Shown piece by piece: positions 1-10,838 of a stretch of DNA of 64,000 nt (the first letter of the stretch is position 1; every line of letters starts with the position of its first letter). A program made the position numbers and the translations under genes. Source of the DNA: Metellina segmentata (Eukaryota > Arthropoda > Arachnida > Araneae > Tetragnathidae). Where the stretch lies: assembly GCA_947359465.1 (NCBI GenBank), contig OX375877.1, positions 56,126,944-56,190,943 on the forward strand, given 5' to 3'. The notes under the pieces were generated by a model. The model was not told the DNA's origin. It did no database searches and saw only the letters and a list, made by a program, of their open reading frames with translations.

Positions 1-1800
1 ATTAAAATAATAAATATTTAAAACAGGAAACAGCGAAGTAAAACAAAATAAAAGATGTCACAAAAAATTGTTCTAAAGATATTAATTTGTGATTCAATTT
101 TATCTCTTGACCTCGCACATTTGCCACAACTTAGAACTAAAAGTGTACAAAATTTAGAAATGTGAAATTAATTCAGAGCGAAAGAACCAGAAAAAATATC
201 ACTGCTCGCGCGATCTTGTTCATTCTCGTTTCATTGAAAAATATCGTCTGTCCCAAATATTCGGAAATCGTTTTCATTGCGCAAAGAGTAAAAATAAGAC
301 TCGAAATAAATGAAGTATCATTGCTGAAATTCCATTAAAAAGTATAATTTTTTGAAGAATAATTACTTTTTCAGCAGTACTGGTAAAGCAATCGAAGTAA
401 TCGTAATATTCAATAGACATTCCAATTTTTCCATAACTACCAAATTATGGTTGATTTAAGTATACTTACTCAGGTGTTTTAGCATGAAACTCAACTAAAT
501 ATAACAATAAAGAAATGTTTAATATTGCATTCACTAAACTAATAGATAATGTATAAAATAAAGTACAATGCACTCAAATATCTGGAATACAATTCATGTG
601 ATGTTTACACAATATCGAGCATAGAACAGAAAGACGGACAGACAGACTTTCGCAACCAATGCCACTCACTAAATGAAGATAAGTACTCACTGTATGCAAA
701 TTTTCATGAAAATATCTTAAACCGCGTGGACGTGTATAGGGCACAACATACAGACAGACAGACACCAAACGAGAAAAATGCGGATTCGGCATCAGAAGGG
801 TCCAAAACGGATAGAAAACTTGAAATGGGTCGAAAATATTGAATGTACAAACAAACACTCCATTCTTATTTATATAGATAAGAGACCAGGGGTTTTGTTT
901 GACTTTGGTGTTAAGAAATCTCGTATGGCGAAAGGTGTTTATGACCCATCAAATACAAATGTTTGGTAATCAGAATGAGATATGGAAATTAGCACAAAAA
1001 AATATTTTAATCATGTTGGTCTGTGAAAACTACAATACGCTACAAGATTTAATTAGTCCAATGATTGACAAATAATTTAAATATAAAATGCCACAATGTT
1101 GTAACCGGTTCCTGATGTTATTAAACACAATTTACATGGTCTTACAAACGTTGAGAATCACTGGCCTACAATATGGGATTACAATGACTAATAATGTTTT
1201 TTCAATTAATTTTTACGTTTTCACGGGATGATTTTTGTTAATGTTTTTCCTATTTACTCAGCTAGTTTTGGGTAAATCAGTGGGACCATTAAGGACAACA
1301 CCATGTAGTACTACACCATGTGGGACTACACCATGCTAGTTAAACAAAAAATCGAAGATCAAACATTTAAAAATAATATTTAACGTGTAAAAAAGCTTCA
1401 AAAACAGGTATTCCGTGTCATCCACTTTTTCATATTAACTACTTTTGCTCTTTAAACAAAATATTTCTTATCAATGCAGTTGAACCTTTCCTTGGAAATT
1501 TACTAAAGATTCTATAGCTTAGAAGCATAATGTAACTGTACGCAAGCAATCCTCTGGATAAAAGGTTTTTTTTTTGATATTTTGAAGAACTGTTGGTGTC
1601 TGTAAAGAAGGGCAAATGAATTTTTGTCAGAATCGATATCATTGTAACTAATTTCTAAACATTTTGTATATCTATGACAGGACAGTTTACACTCGATTTA
1701 TACAGCGTAAATTTAACTTTATTCTCTAAAAAAAGAGAGAACAAATGCAAAATTGTATCATTTATACAAAAATAATAATTTTTTATAGGCTGTATGAACT
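1..1800. other. AT-rich intergenic DNA without a recognised gene
   Basis: No reading frame here resembles a known protein. The short open frames around 549-969 overlap each other on both strands and look accidental. The segment about 560-900 has repeated GACAGAC runs and a TTTGTTTGTACATTC-like stretch on the minus strand. It reads like a dispersed repeat, but I cannot name the family. The rest is low-complexity AT-rich sequence. Confidence 0.5.
1298..1341. repeat. Three-copy 15-bp tandem repeat
   Basis: Three successive units begin ACACCATG: ACACCATGTAGTACT, ACACCATGTGGGACT and a diverged third copy. It is a small minisatellite with no associated gene. Confidence 0.7.
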
Positions 1801-1804
1801 AAAG

Positions 1805-2108
1805 TAATTTGGTAATTTTTAATTATCTTTGTACTAGAGTAAAACAAAGGGCTAGTTACGACGGTTCGTGATCTATCCCTTAAGGAAAAGATTCGAGGAC
1901 AACACCTCGTAATTTTGAACCACGGTCAGATGACGAAACAACACCTGATCTGGTACCCCACTCTTCAAACTTCCACACCAACTCAACGTGAGGACTTTCG
2001 GCCACCACAGATTTAAGGTGCACTAGCCGCCTCTACATCATACGCATACGCACATCCATGCCCGGACCCGGATTCGAACCAAGAACTTTCCGATCTAGAG
2101 GCTAATAC
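1805..2108 (-). repeat. tRNA-derived SINE, minus strand
   Basis: On the minus strand the element starts near 2108 with a tRNA-like head. The plus-strand text GGATTCGAACC near 2070 is the reverse of a pol III B box (GGTTCGAATCC). The head is followed by a body and an AT-rich tail ending GGTAATTTTTAATT near 1805. The same body and tail recur near 23.2, 30.9, 31.8-34.2, 43.7, 44.1 and 60.6 kb, so this is a dispersed family. It is non-coding and would depend on another element's reverse transcriptase. It ends directly against the LTR that starts at 2111. Confidence 0.75.
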
Positions 2109-2110
2109 AT

Positions 2111-2426
2111 TGTACCGTATCGACGAAAAAGTAAAACCACTTCCTGGTTAAACTAGTTATATTAAGAATTGAAGTTTTTACAGAATATGTACAGCTACAG
2201 TTGTATAATTAAAGACGATGTCCATCACTGACACAATACAGCCTCCGTAAGATTAAAGTTCCTCAAATCGTCTGCGGCTAGCAACAGCCTCTCTCCAAAA
2301 ATTGCCTCTTCCCAGCCCGCCTCCTCCAGTCGTCACTTCCGCAGTCGGACCAAGGGGTAGACTTCGTTAACGATTCCCGTTGTGAGCTCCCACGATTCTC
2401 GATAATGATTCTGTATCTTCAAGACG
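2111..2426 (-). repeat. 3' LTR of the gag-only element
   Basis: Direct repeat of 5509-5824. On the minus strand it ends GGTACA, the same terminal motif as the LTRs at 38388 and 63233. The purine tract just inside it (about 2436-2447) fits a polypurine primer, which marks this copy as the 3' LTR of the minus-strand element. Confidence 0.75.
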
Positions 2427-2679
2427 TTATAGACTTCTCCCCTCCAAGAAAACTTTTCTGCAGATCTCGATCGAAGAAAAGTCCCGAAAAGAAAATGAAA
2501 AGTAATGAGCATAAGTGCTCACACAAAGGGGCCAGTACCAACTTACCATACTGAATCAGTGCATCACCAAATTCAGGGTACTGACACAATTTTTACATAC
2601 CAAAATTGAATGTTAGAAATTATACAAATAATACAAAACAAAAATTAAAGATACCCAAGACATAATTACTTAATTACAT

Positions 2680-4288
2680 TTACTTAAGAGTGTGTGTGCT
2701 AGGTGTGCAACCGTAGAGGGAAAAGGCTTCACTCATGACAATTTCCCTAGGGTAAGAATCAATGCTTTCGATTCTGTAACGCCTGCATAATCTGAGTTTC
2801 AGAGTTTTTTTTTTGTGTCTGTGGAAATGCTTTTTGGCAGTCGCCTTGTTTTTCTGATTCGATTCATTTTCAATCTGTCCAACGAATTTCTTGTGTCCTG
2901 TCGGGACCATGGGCACAAATTGCCCGTTTGCTTCTCTAGTTCTAGACTGAGGACAAGCGAAAAGCGGTACACGCATGTGGAGATCGGAAGATAAATAAGG
3001 TATAGATAGAGAGACAATGTGCGGTGCATTTCTGTAAGGACCTACACTTGTGGGTAGTGTAACAAGTGTCTGAACTCTCTGGGGTGAAAGTGGAGTGACA
3101 TGCAAACACAAGTTAGTTTGTGCTGCAACAATATGCAAGACATGACCAGTCACAATTCCTAGGCCGGTGCTGCCTATTGGAATCGTTGTGGGATCAGTTT
3201 CATCTTCAATTTCTGAAGAAGCCTCAACGCAGTTTTCGGTCAATTCCATTTCCCATGGCAGTTTCATGCAATCATTTCTTCCAGAACCCTTAAGTATATC
3301 CTGTATTTCTTCTATTTCATCATCATCACTGGCGTCTCTGCAGTCAACTAATTCCAAATCATAATTGATAACTTCTTCCCTTTCCTCTTCGTCTTCTTTT
3401 TGTTCTTCCACTTGTTGAGGCATTTGTCTCTGAGCATGTGGTTGAATGGTGCTCACCTGATGTGGCACATCATCCACCTTCATCTTTTCTAGAAGTGTAT
3501 CTGTTCCATTCCCCAGCAAATGTATTTCTTTGTCAGAGGGATTACAGGCAACTACGACTTTGGTTATTACATGCCCGAACATTCCTTGTAGCTCCACCTC
3601 TGCTAAAGGCAAACAGATTTGAGTGTTATCAACGGCTTCTCTTTCCTCTTGTTTTTATCTTTCTAAACTCTTCTCTTTCTGAATTTCAACGAACGTTTGG
3701 GAATCAATTTTCAGAAGTTCAAGTCCTTTACAAGATTCCATCTCATTTGGCGGGAAAGAAAACAAATCGCCTTCGTCAATATCTATCTCAGCTTCAAACT
3801 CTGGAACTGAAATTACTTCTTCCTTTTTTTCTTCCTCTTGATTTTTTCTTCCTAACCCTTTTTCCCTCTGCATTTCAAATTCCCGTAATTTGGTTTCATA
3901 CTGCTACTTTCTCTTTTCTGCCTCTTCTCGAGCAGCTTTCAGTCTCTCTCCGGCTAGTTTCCACTCTTCTTCGCAAGATATTTTCATTCCTCCCAACCGC
4001 TCATCGGCTTCTATACGAGCCCATCTCCGTCATATAAATTCCAACGCCCTTTCAGCACTTTCCTGCCCCCAAACAGCTCCTTTCAACCTTCGTCTAGCTT
4101 CCTCTCGTTCCTGTCTTTCATTAATAAGAGATATCATTAAATCTTCCACACGTTTTGCATCGTATAATTTAGAACCTTCTATTCTTTTTTTTCAAGTGAA
4201 TCATTTTAGCATCTGGAGGAACCTTTTCTCCTAATTCAATTGCCAAAATTTCCATCTCCTCCTTTCTAGGTCTCCCAAGAAATGACAT
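2680..4288 (-). pseudogene. Chimeric gag N-terminus plus pol-linker ORF, interrupted
   Basis: The frame opens at 4288 with MSFLGRPRKEEMEILAIELG, a gag N-terminal module also seen at 37575 and, more weakly, at 28307. One frameshift lies in an A-run about 100 bases in. After it a single frame continues to 2680, broken by in-frame stops near 4033, 3903 and 3656. The order is gag N-terminus, a charged Glu/Lys/Arg-rich coiled-coil-like stretch (about 4150-3660), then a short segment (LPLAEVELQGMFGHVITK, LLGNGTDTLLE). That segment resembles the end of a Ty3-type protease and its acidic linker. The last 150 residues are basic and unrecognised. Capsid, zinc knuckle and protease active site are absent: the gag end is fused directly to the post-protease linker. 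Family knowledge says gag forms the particle. Whether this fused product ever worked is unknown. Confidence 0.6.
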
Positions 4289-5040
4289 AGTGATCCCAGT
4301 GTAAACACAATCAAATAATTCTTACGTCATACAATTATTTAACAACTCTTTTAAGAACACAATTCTAAAATAACCTAGAAATCACACTCTTAAAGCACAC
4401 AAAATAGAATACACAAAACACTGAAAATAAGTTATTAAAATAATACTATTATGTTATCAAATACTATCGATTAACTCAGATAAAACAAATCAATTCTACT
4501 TTCGATTTGAATCAGAATAAGGAACCAAATGTATTTCATTAAATTTTCACAGTAATTTGTTATGCATTCTTTTAAAGGAAATAATTAAATTCTATACTTG
4601 CTCAAATAAATTACCAAACGATAATAACACATTCAAATGATAATTAAACATAAAACTTGATAATATCGTAGTTTAAAAGCACTTTCGTATTCATATGTAA
4701 CGACAACTGTTCAATGCTATACCCCTACACTAAAGCAAAACTAGAATTTTTCCAAAATGATTGACAAAAATTTCACACTAAATAAATCAAAATTGATTTC
4801 ACCAATATAACAGTTTAAAAAATGATTCTTGTATTAGAAACATAAACCTTTTAAGTATAATTCACACAACTTGTTATTAAAATATCCTTCCAATATGATC
4901 ATTACACAATGATATATCAATTTTTCTAAAATAACAATATGGTATAAAACAACCATACACAAAAATTCAGAACTAATGTTATATCTACGTCAGAATGACT
5001 TAAATGCTAGTCAGGATTGACTTAACACAAACCAAAATTT

Positions 5041-5275
5041 GAAACAAGATGCTTCAAAACACACTCAAGTCTGGCGACTTCTACAATGAAAATGGAAAAC
5101 GGCACGTTTCCAAACTAAACAAGTCAGGTTGACTTAAACTAACACTTGAAACAGGTTGTTTCAAAACACAAAGTCTGACGACTTCTTAAAGGAAAATGGT
5201 AACGGGACGTTTCCAAACTAAAGAAGTCAGGTTGACTCAAACTAACACATGAAACAGGATGTTTCAAAACACAGA
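5041..5275. repeat. Tandem repeat, about 103-107 bp unit, 2.2 copies
   Basis: Units start GAAACARGATGYTTCAAAACACA at about 5041, 5148 and 5251 and contain GGCACGTTTCCAAACTAA and GTCAGGTTGACT. A partial unit precedes the array (about 5003-5040). It lies between the primer-binding site and gag of the minus-strand LTR element, where the untranslated leader and packaging signal would be in a retroelement RNA. Confidence 0.75.
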
Positions 5276-5478
5276 AAACTCTGTAACAAATGCATTTTCG
5301 GTGTGCACCGATTCTTACAATTGCAATGAAATTCTGGTAAGTTGGCACTTACCCTTTTAAAACAGCCACACATCAGACGCGCTGGTGGTCGTCAATATCC
5401 AGGTTCCACACGAACATTCCAAAATACGCTGGCGGTCTTATCACAACTGTAGCTAAAAAATATAACGCGGAATTCGCA

Positions 5479-5496
5479 TACCATAAGCTACCACCA
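5479..5496 (-). other. Primer-binding site of the gag-only LTR element
   Basis: On the minus strand, 12 bases after the LTR end, the sequence reads TGGTGGTAGC. The first ten bases complement a tRNA 3' end GCTACCACCA, and they match the TGGTGGCAGC sites at 38356-38374 and 63775 at nine of ten positions. The downstream part diverges, so the assignment to tRNA-Leu is weaker here. Confidence 0.45.
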
Positions 5497-5508
5497 CTCA
5501 GGCAGGTT

Positions 5509-5824
5509 TGTACCGTATCGACGAAAAAGTAAAACCACTTCCTGGTTAAACTAGTTACATTAAGAATTGAAGTTTTTACAGAATATGTACAGCTACAGTT
5601 GTATAATTAAAGACGATGTCCATCACCGATACAATACAGCCTACGTAAGATTAAAGTTCCTCAAATCGTCTGCGGCTAGCAACAGCCTCTCTCCAAAAAT
5701 TGTCTCTTCCCAGCCCGCCTCCTCCAGTCGTCACTTCCGCAGTCGGACCAGGGGGTAGACTTCGTTAAAGATTCCCGTTGTGAGCTCCCATGATTCTCGA
5801 TAATGATTCTGTATCTTCAAGACG
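5509..5824 (-). repeat. 5' LTR of the gag-only element, outer end probably truncated
   Basis: Copy of 2111-2426. Identity stops at 5824, exactly where the plus-strand Gypsy pol frame begins. The left copy may extend a few bases further (TTATAGA) before its purine tract, so the outer end of this LTR was probably lost when the two elements were joined. Confidence 0.7.
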
Positions 5825-5825
5825 G

Positions 5826-8555
5826 TTGGAAGAATTTAGTGATATTTTCGACTTTAACAGGCAATTGAAGAAATCCAGTGGTAATTCTATGAAACACAAG
5901 ATCGACACAGGTGACAGCGTCCCAATCAAGCAGAGATCTTAATGTATATCAGCCACTGAAAGACGTGTGATTGGAGACGAAGTACAACGGATGCTAAAAG
6001 AAGACGTGATACAGCCATCAACCAGTCCATGGTCATCTCCAGTCGTACTTGTGAAAAAGAAAAATGGTGAATGGCTCTTTTGTGTCGATTACAGAAGATT
6101 GAACAAAGTCACTAAAAAAGACGTCTATCCACTACCACGCATCGACGACGCTTTGGATTGCCTAGCTGGTGCACAAATTTTCTCTATGATGGATTTAAAG
6201 TCCTGCTACTGGCAAATACAGGTTGATGATAAAGATAGAGAAAAGACAGCCTTTGTAACGTCCGATGGTCTTTATGAATTTAAAGTCATGCCATTCGGAT
6301 TATGTAACGCCCCCGCTACATTTGAACGGATGATGGACACGGTACTACGAGGCCTGAAGTGGAATATCTGTCTTTGCTACCTAGATGTCATCATTGTGTA
6401 TGCACCGAATTTCCAAGAACATCAAATACGCTTGAGGAAAGTTTTGAAATGCATCCAAGAGGCCGGACTGACACTTAATTCCACCAAATGCTCATTTGGC
6501 AAAAAGAAACTGACGATACTGGGACACCTTGTTGATCAACATGGAATATATCCCGATCCACAAAAGATAACCGCTGTAAAGAATTTTCCTGTTCCAGAAA
6601 ATATCGCAGATGTTCGAAGTTTTCTGGGCATGTGCTCGTATTACCGACGATTTGTCAAAAAATTCGCTGATATTGCAAAACCCCTGCACGATTTATTGAA
6701 GAAAGATGTGAAGTTTTCTTGGAGTACTTCACAGAAGGAATCTTTTTTAACTCTCAAAAAATTACTAACAAGTGAACCTGTTTTGGGTCATTTCAATCCA
6801 AATGCAGAAACGAAGATACATTCAGACGCTAGTGGTTATGACATCGGTGCAGTACTAATACAGATCCAAGATAATAAGGAAAGACCAATAGCCTACGCAT
6901 CCAGGTCCCTGACAGTCGCTGAAAAGAACTATTCTGCAACCGAAAAAGATTGCCTTTCTGTCGTCTGGTCGATCAGTAAATTCAGACCGTATCTCTTCGG
7001 AAAACCCTTTACCGTAGTAACGGATCACCACTCTTTGTGCTGGCTAGCCAATGTTAAGGACCCATCTGGAAGACTTGCACGATGGGCTTTAAGGTTGCAG
7101 GAGTACGACATCACCATAGTCTACAAGAGCGGTCACAAACATTCCGATGCCGATTCGCTGTCGAGAAAGCCTCTTCTCGAAACATTAAACGAAAACGGTG
7201 ATGAAATACCTTTCCTTTCAGCCATCACAGATTACAGAAAAAAGCAGTTAAAAGATAAGCAGCTGAAGCCCCAAATCAAAATTCTTTAAAGAGGTGACGG
7301 ATACCGAAGTTATCAACTTAGAAACGGTGTGGTTTACAAAAGAAACTATGATCCTATGGGACAGCAATGGCTCTTGGTCGTACCGAAACAACTCCGCAGT
7401 GATGTCTTAAAGAGTCTTCATGATGCCCCAACCGCCGGTCACCTCGGATGCGCCAAAACCTACTACCGAATAAGGAGGAAATACTATTGGCCAGGACTAT
7501 ATGGGAGCACACGCCGATATGTGTCACATTGCCGAGAATGTCAAAGACGAAAATCTCCATCGCAATTACCACCGGGGCAACTTCATCCGATCAGACCCCC
7601 TGACATACCATTTGCCAAAATTGGGATTGATCTACTTGGACGCTTTCCAGTTACCCGAAACGGAAACCGCTGGATCATTGTTTGTACAGATTACCTTACG
7701 AGGTTCACAATCACAAAAGCATTACCAACTGCTGATGCCACGGAAATCGCTAAATTTATAGTCGAATACATCATACTGAAGCACGGTGCTCCCAGAGAAA
7801 TGATAAGTGATCGAGGACATTCCTTCTTATACAATATTGTAAAAGACATCAATCAATTGTGCCAGACGTCTCATCTTCTGACAACATCCTACCATCCACA
7901 AACCAATGGCTTGACAGAAAGATTTAACAAGACATTGGCAGACATGCTGTCCATGTACGTAGACGTCGAGCAAAGAAATTGGGATACCATTTTACCCTTT
8001 GTGACTTTCGCCTACAATTCGGCAAAACAAGACACCACAGGGTTCAGTCCGTTTTTTCTCGTTCATGGCAGAGATATCCAGACACCACTAGACGCAATTC
8101 TTTCGCTCAATGCAGAAAATCACGACGATAATTACATGCGACATCTGATCACCAGGGCAGAGGAAGCTAGACAGCTTGCAAAAATCCACATTCTTGACGC
8201 TCAACAAACTGATAAACGACGATATGACGAGAGACATCGACCAGTCAACTACAACATCGGAGACTTAGTCTGGGTCTTTACTCCAGTACGAAAGGTTGGA
8301 CTGTCCGAAAAGCTCCTAAGACGTTATTTCGGACCATATCGAATAACACGGCGACTATCTGACGTAACATACGAAGTAGAAAGTATGGAAGAGAATAGCA
8401 GACGGCGGATGTCCAAAGATGTAGTCCACGTCCTTAGGTTAAAACCCTATCTTGATCCAAAGAAACAACTAGATGACGGAAGAGAGCACAGCATTTCCAG
8501 GGGACCTATTACGAGGAGCCAGATCAGGCTGCAGCGGGACGCTTCTTCGTCTTAA
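5826..8555 (+). pseudogene. Ty3/Gypsy Pol polyprotein (RT, RNase H, integrase), inactivated
   Basis: One reading frame runs from 5826 to the TAA at 8553. In-frame stops at 5940 and 7287 interrupt it. RT comes first: LEEFSDIF, then [16 protein letters not shown] and YRRLNKVT. The catalytic box reads YLDV (residues 138-141 of the frame opened at 5967) instead of YLDD, removing one metal-binding aspartate. RNase H follows ([32 protein letters not shown]). Integrase has an HHCC zinc site (H31, H38, C68, C71 counted from 7329) and a D101/D161/E197 triad with D,35,E spacing. A GPY/F-type segment (FGPYRITRRL) follows. Gag, protease and the 5' LTR are missing on the left, where the minus-strand LTR element abuts. 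It is a decayed copy of a family common in arachnids. Confidence 0.92.
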
Positions 8556-8566
8556 GGAGGGGGAAA

Positions 8567-8921
8567 TGTAGCGAAACTTATTCACTTCGTCTGAAAATCG
8601 AGGCTCAGTCGGTATTGCACCTTACTGCGAATCGGAAGGTACGGAGTTCCAATCCCACTAGAGGCTAGTGGCCTAAAAGTAGATTTCATTTTAAAGTTTC
8701 CTTTCTGTTTGTTTCTCACTTCTTCAGTAATATACTTATGTTAATTTCTAGAACTTTCGAATTCTCGAATGTTCGATTCATTTTCGGAAAAGGTATAAAA
8801 GGAGATGTATCACTCAGTTCAAGTGAATAATAAAGTCTCGAGTTGAGATTAGTAATCTTTGTCCTCGCTTGCCTTTTGCAAATATACACGAAGAGGTTAG
8901 CTTACCTATAATAAATCTACA
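8567..8921 (+). repeat. 3' LTR of the plus-strand Gypsy element
   Basis: A polypurine tract (AAGGAGGGGGAAA, 8554-8566) overlaps the pol stop and is followed at once by TGTAG. The LTR ends with the matching CTACA at 8917-8921, giving 355 bp. It contains a TATA box and a poly(A) signal in the expected order. No second copy of this LTR occurs in the window, so the 5' LTR is lost. Confidence 0.8.
8794..8834 (+). promoter_or_regulatory. LTR TATA box and poly(A) signal
   Basis: TATAAAA at 8794-8800 and AATAAA at 8829-8834 lie about 30 bases apart inside the LTR. This is the compact U3/R layout expected for a retrotransposon promoter and polyadenylation signal. Confidence 0.6.
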
Positions 8922-9873
8922 CGACAATATCTAAGAGGTGATCTACAGGAGATATACAAGTACACACATTACCCTTTAAAAAAACTAAATTTTTATTTGT
9001 GCTCATTGCATTCATACGAAGAGAGGTCTTAACCCATAGTTTCTTTTTGTTTGCAAAAAAAAAGAAAATTTTATTTATCATGACTTTGAAAGAGTTGGTT
9101 ATGTAATGATATTTAACATTTGAGAGAAAATGCCAAAGTACTGTTTTCAAATTTTTAAATTATTAATCGCATCGATGCTCACAGGACGAACACTTCACCA
9201 AACCTATTCGAACTCTGCCAATTATCACACTTCATTAAGTGTTCAATACGTACTGATATATTAAATTGAACATTGTGCGTAGTTTTAAAAGAATATCACT
9301 TGGTTTTGACTGCAGCAAAAATACCACCTATATCTCTGAATTCTTGTTACTTCATTACTTTTAGTTTTCTTGTCTACTTCGTAAATATTAATCGTACTTC
9401 AGATGAAGCATTTTTAAACGTCGTTTTGAAGGTCAGGATTGTGGTACCAAATTTTCAATTCAACTTCTTTTTCCTGAAGAAGTTAAAAAATGAAGATTAA
9501 AGGAGACAAAATGTTGTGATGCTCTTTCTAACACGCCGAAGGCAAATACACACATTGTACGTTCCTTATCGTAAGTTTCCATCACACACACAGGACGCGT
9601 CACACAAAGGTCTCCAGTCACGTCCCCCCATTAGAGGACAAGGGTAGTCTAGGGAAAGGAAAAAGCGACCGTTCCAGAATACTCGGGGTTGACACTAACG
9701 CTTGCATTTTGGATTCTGAGATATCTCGGGCTTGCCGCTTGAAGGGTTAACCAGCAGTTTCAGAAAACGGTTCGTAATGATCATCGAATTAACTCGAGGC
9801 TTGTGAATATTGCCGTATGCGTTTTTAAATCTGGAGGGAGTCAGGAATCCGAAATCTTCCTTTGAACATTATG
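8922..9873. other. Unassigned sequence between the Gypsy LTR and the 9-bp-TSD element
   Basis: Only short accidental open frames are present (for example 9273-9500 and 8917-9150). No domain, repeat unit or RNA gene is recognised. Confidence 0.5.
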
Positions 9874-9882
9874 GAATGTGAC

Positions 9883-9932
9883 ACAAGCGGATGGACAGAG
9901 GAAGAATCCTAATGTTAAAACGTAGACGAATT
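9883..9932 (+). repeat. Left terminal inverted repeat of the 5.7 kb element
   Basis: Begins ACAAGCGGATGGACAGAGGA and continues to GTAGACGAATT. It matches the reverse complement of 15531-15580 with one mismatch. Confidence 0.85.
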
Positions 9933-10032
9933 TTCGGAGGTTGGCGCATGCGCATTAGCTATGATTTCGGATGGGGAAAAATATTTTAGGGAAGGATATT
10001 CGTACAAATGGGGAAAATCTGGGCATGGGTGA

Positions 10033-10065
10033 ATTTAACATAAGGATTCTTCCTCTGTCAAATCT
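10033..10065 (-). repeat. Internal inverted copy of the terminal repeat
   Basis: TTTAACATAAGGATTCTTCC followed by TCTGTC repeats the inner part of the TIR in the orientation of the right end, about 150 bp inside the left end. A weaker match (ACATTAGGATTCCTGCTCTG) lies at about 10202. Together with the left TIR it delimits a 180-bp sub-unit that could itself behave as a MITE. Confidence 0.65.
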
Positions 10066-10777
10066 TGGTTCCATAATCCATTATTTTTTCGGCGTTACGT
10101 CTAGGAGTGATAAAAGCAACACATTTTCTTATCGTTTTACTTGGGTGTATGATACGTTTAAAATTGTCTTTCCTGCTGTTTCATTACGAATAGTTTAATT
10201 ACATTAGGATTCCTGCTCTGGCTAATCTCTCGGCATTTAGTTTATTTTTCATCACCTTGATTCGAGTATTTTAGCAAGCTTTGGTTTCTAATTTTGCAAC
10301 ATTTAACAAGTCATTTCTTATGTATTTTGTTGTTAACTTGATTTTAAAACATTGCGGTTGCATTTCTTGATCTGCCATATATTCTATGGTTTGTAAACTA
10401 AAATCCTTAAATGTAATATTTATCTTCATACGAAATTTCGCTCATTATGTTTGATTATTTAACTGTGTTCAAATTTATACTGTTGAGGCAATTCATAATT
10501 CGATCTAATTTCGTGAAACTTGTATAAATAAAAAATAGTTCAATTAATTTTTTGCTGATTTCACAATCTGATAATTAATTGGGTTGATTATATTGTATTT
10601 TACAACTAACCTTTCTTGTACTTCTATCAGATAAATTTAAGGAGTTTTATTTTATTCATTTTGATTTGGGGGAAGCATTACTTGACATTAATTAAGGAGT
10701 ATTGTTTGTTCATTTGGGGAGTATTGAGTGATAAGTTTTGATTTTGTGGGCAGTTATTCTTTTTGTTGATACATAAG

Positions 10778-10838
10778 CATGATTTAAATGAACTTCCTGT
10801 GTTAAGGATGATTTAAATGAACTTCCTGTGTTAAGCAT
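10778..10838. repeat. 30-bp tandem duplication
   Basis: GATTTAAATGAACTTCCTGT plus GTTAAG occurs twice in immediate succession. It is a small local duplication inside the 5.7 kb element. Confidence 0.75.

Larger units (their letters stand above)
2111..5824 (-). mobile_element. Non-autonomous LTR retrotransposon with a gag-only chimeric ORF
   Basis: Two nearly identical 316-bp direct repeats (2111-2426 and 5509-5824, about 8 differences by eye, no indels) flank a minus-strand internal region. In minus orientation the order is: LTR ending GGTACA, a primer-binding site (TGGTGGTAGC, 5487-5496), a three-copy tandem repeat (5041-5275), a gag-like start at 4288, a coding region ending at 2680, a purine tract (GGAGGGGAGAAG, about 2436-2447) and the second LTR. 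No RT, RNase H or integrase is present, so movement would need enzymes from a related Ty3-type element. The right LTR abuts an unrelated plus-strand Gypsy pol, and no clear target duplication is visible. One LTR end has therefore probably been lost or rearranged. Confidence 0.75.

Noticed and set aside
549..969. Overlapping ORFs of 63-97 codons on both strands
   Set aside because: No domain or codon bias, and they overlap each other on opposite strands. They more likely lie in an unnamed repeat.
2050..2108. Possible tRNA gene on the minus strand
   Set aside because: A B box is present, but there is no closed acceptor stem and the sequence continues into a repeated SINE body.
3438..4234. Plus-strand ORFs of 199 and 114 codons
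   Set aside because: They are antisense to the gag-like frame on the minus strand. They are rich in Leu, Phe and Ser only because they mirror its Glu/Lys-rich coding.
2111..5824. 316-bp repeats as a very long target duplication or segmental duplication
   Set aside because: The inside carries a primer site and a purine tract at the right places and orientation, so LTRs explain the repeats better.
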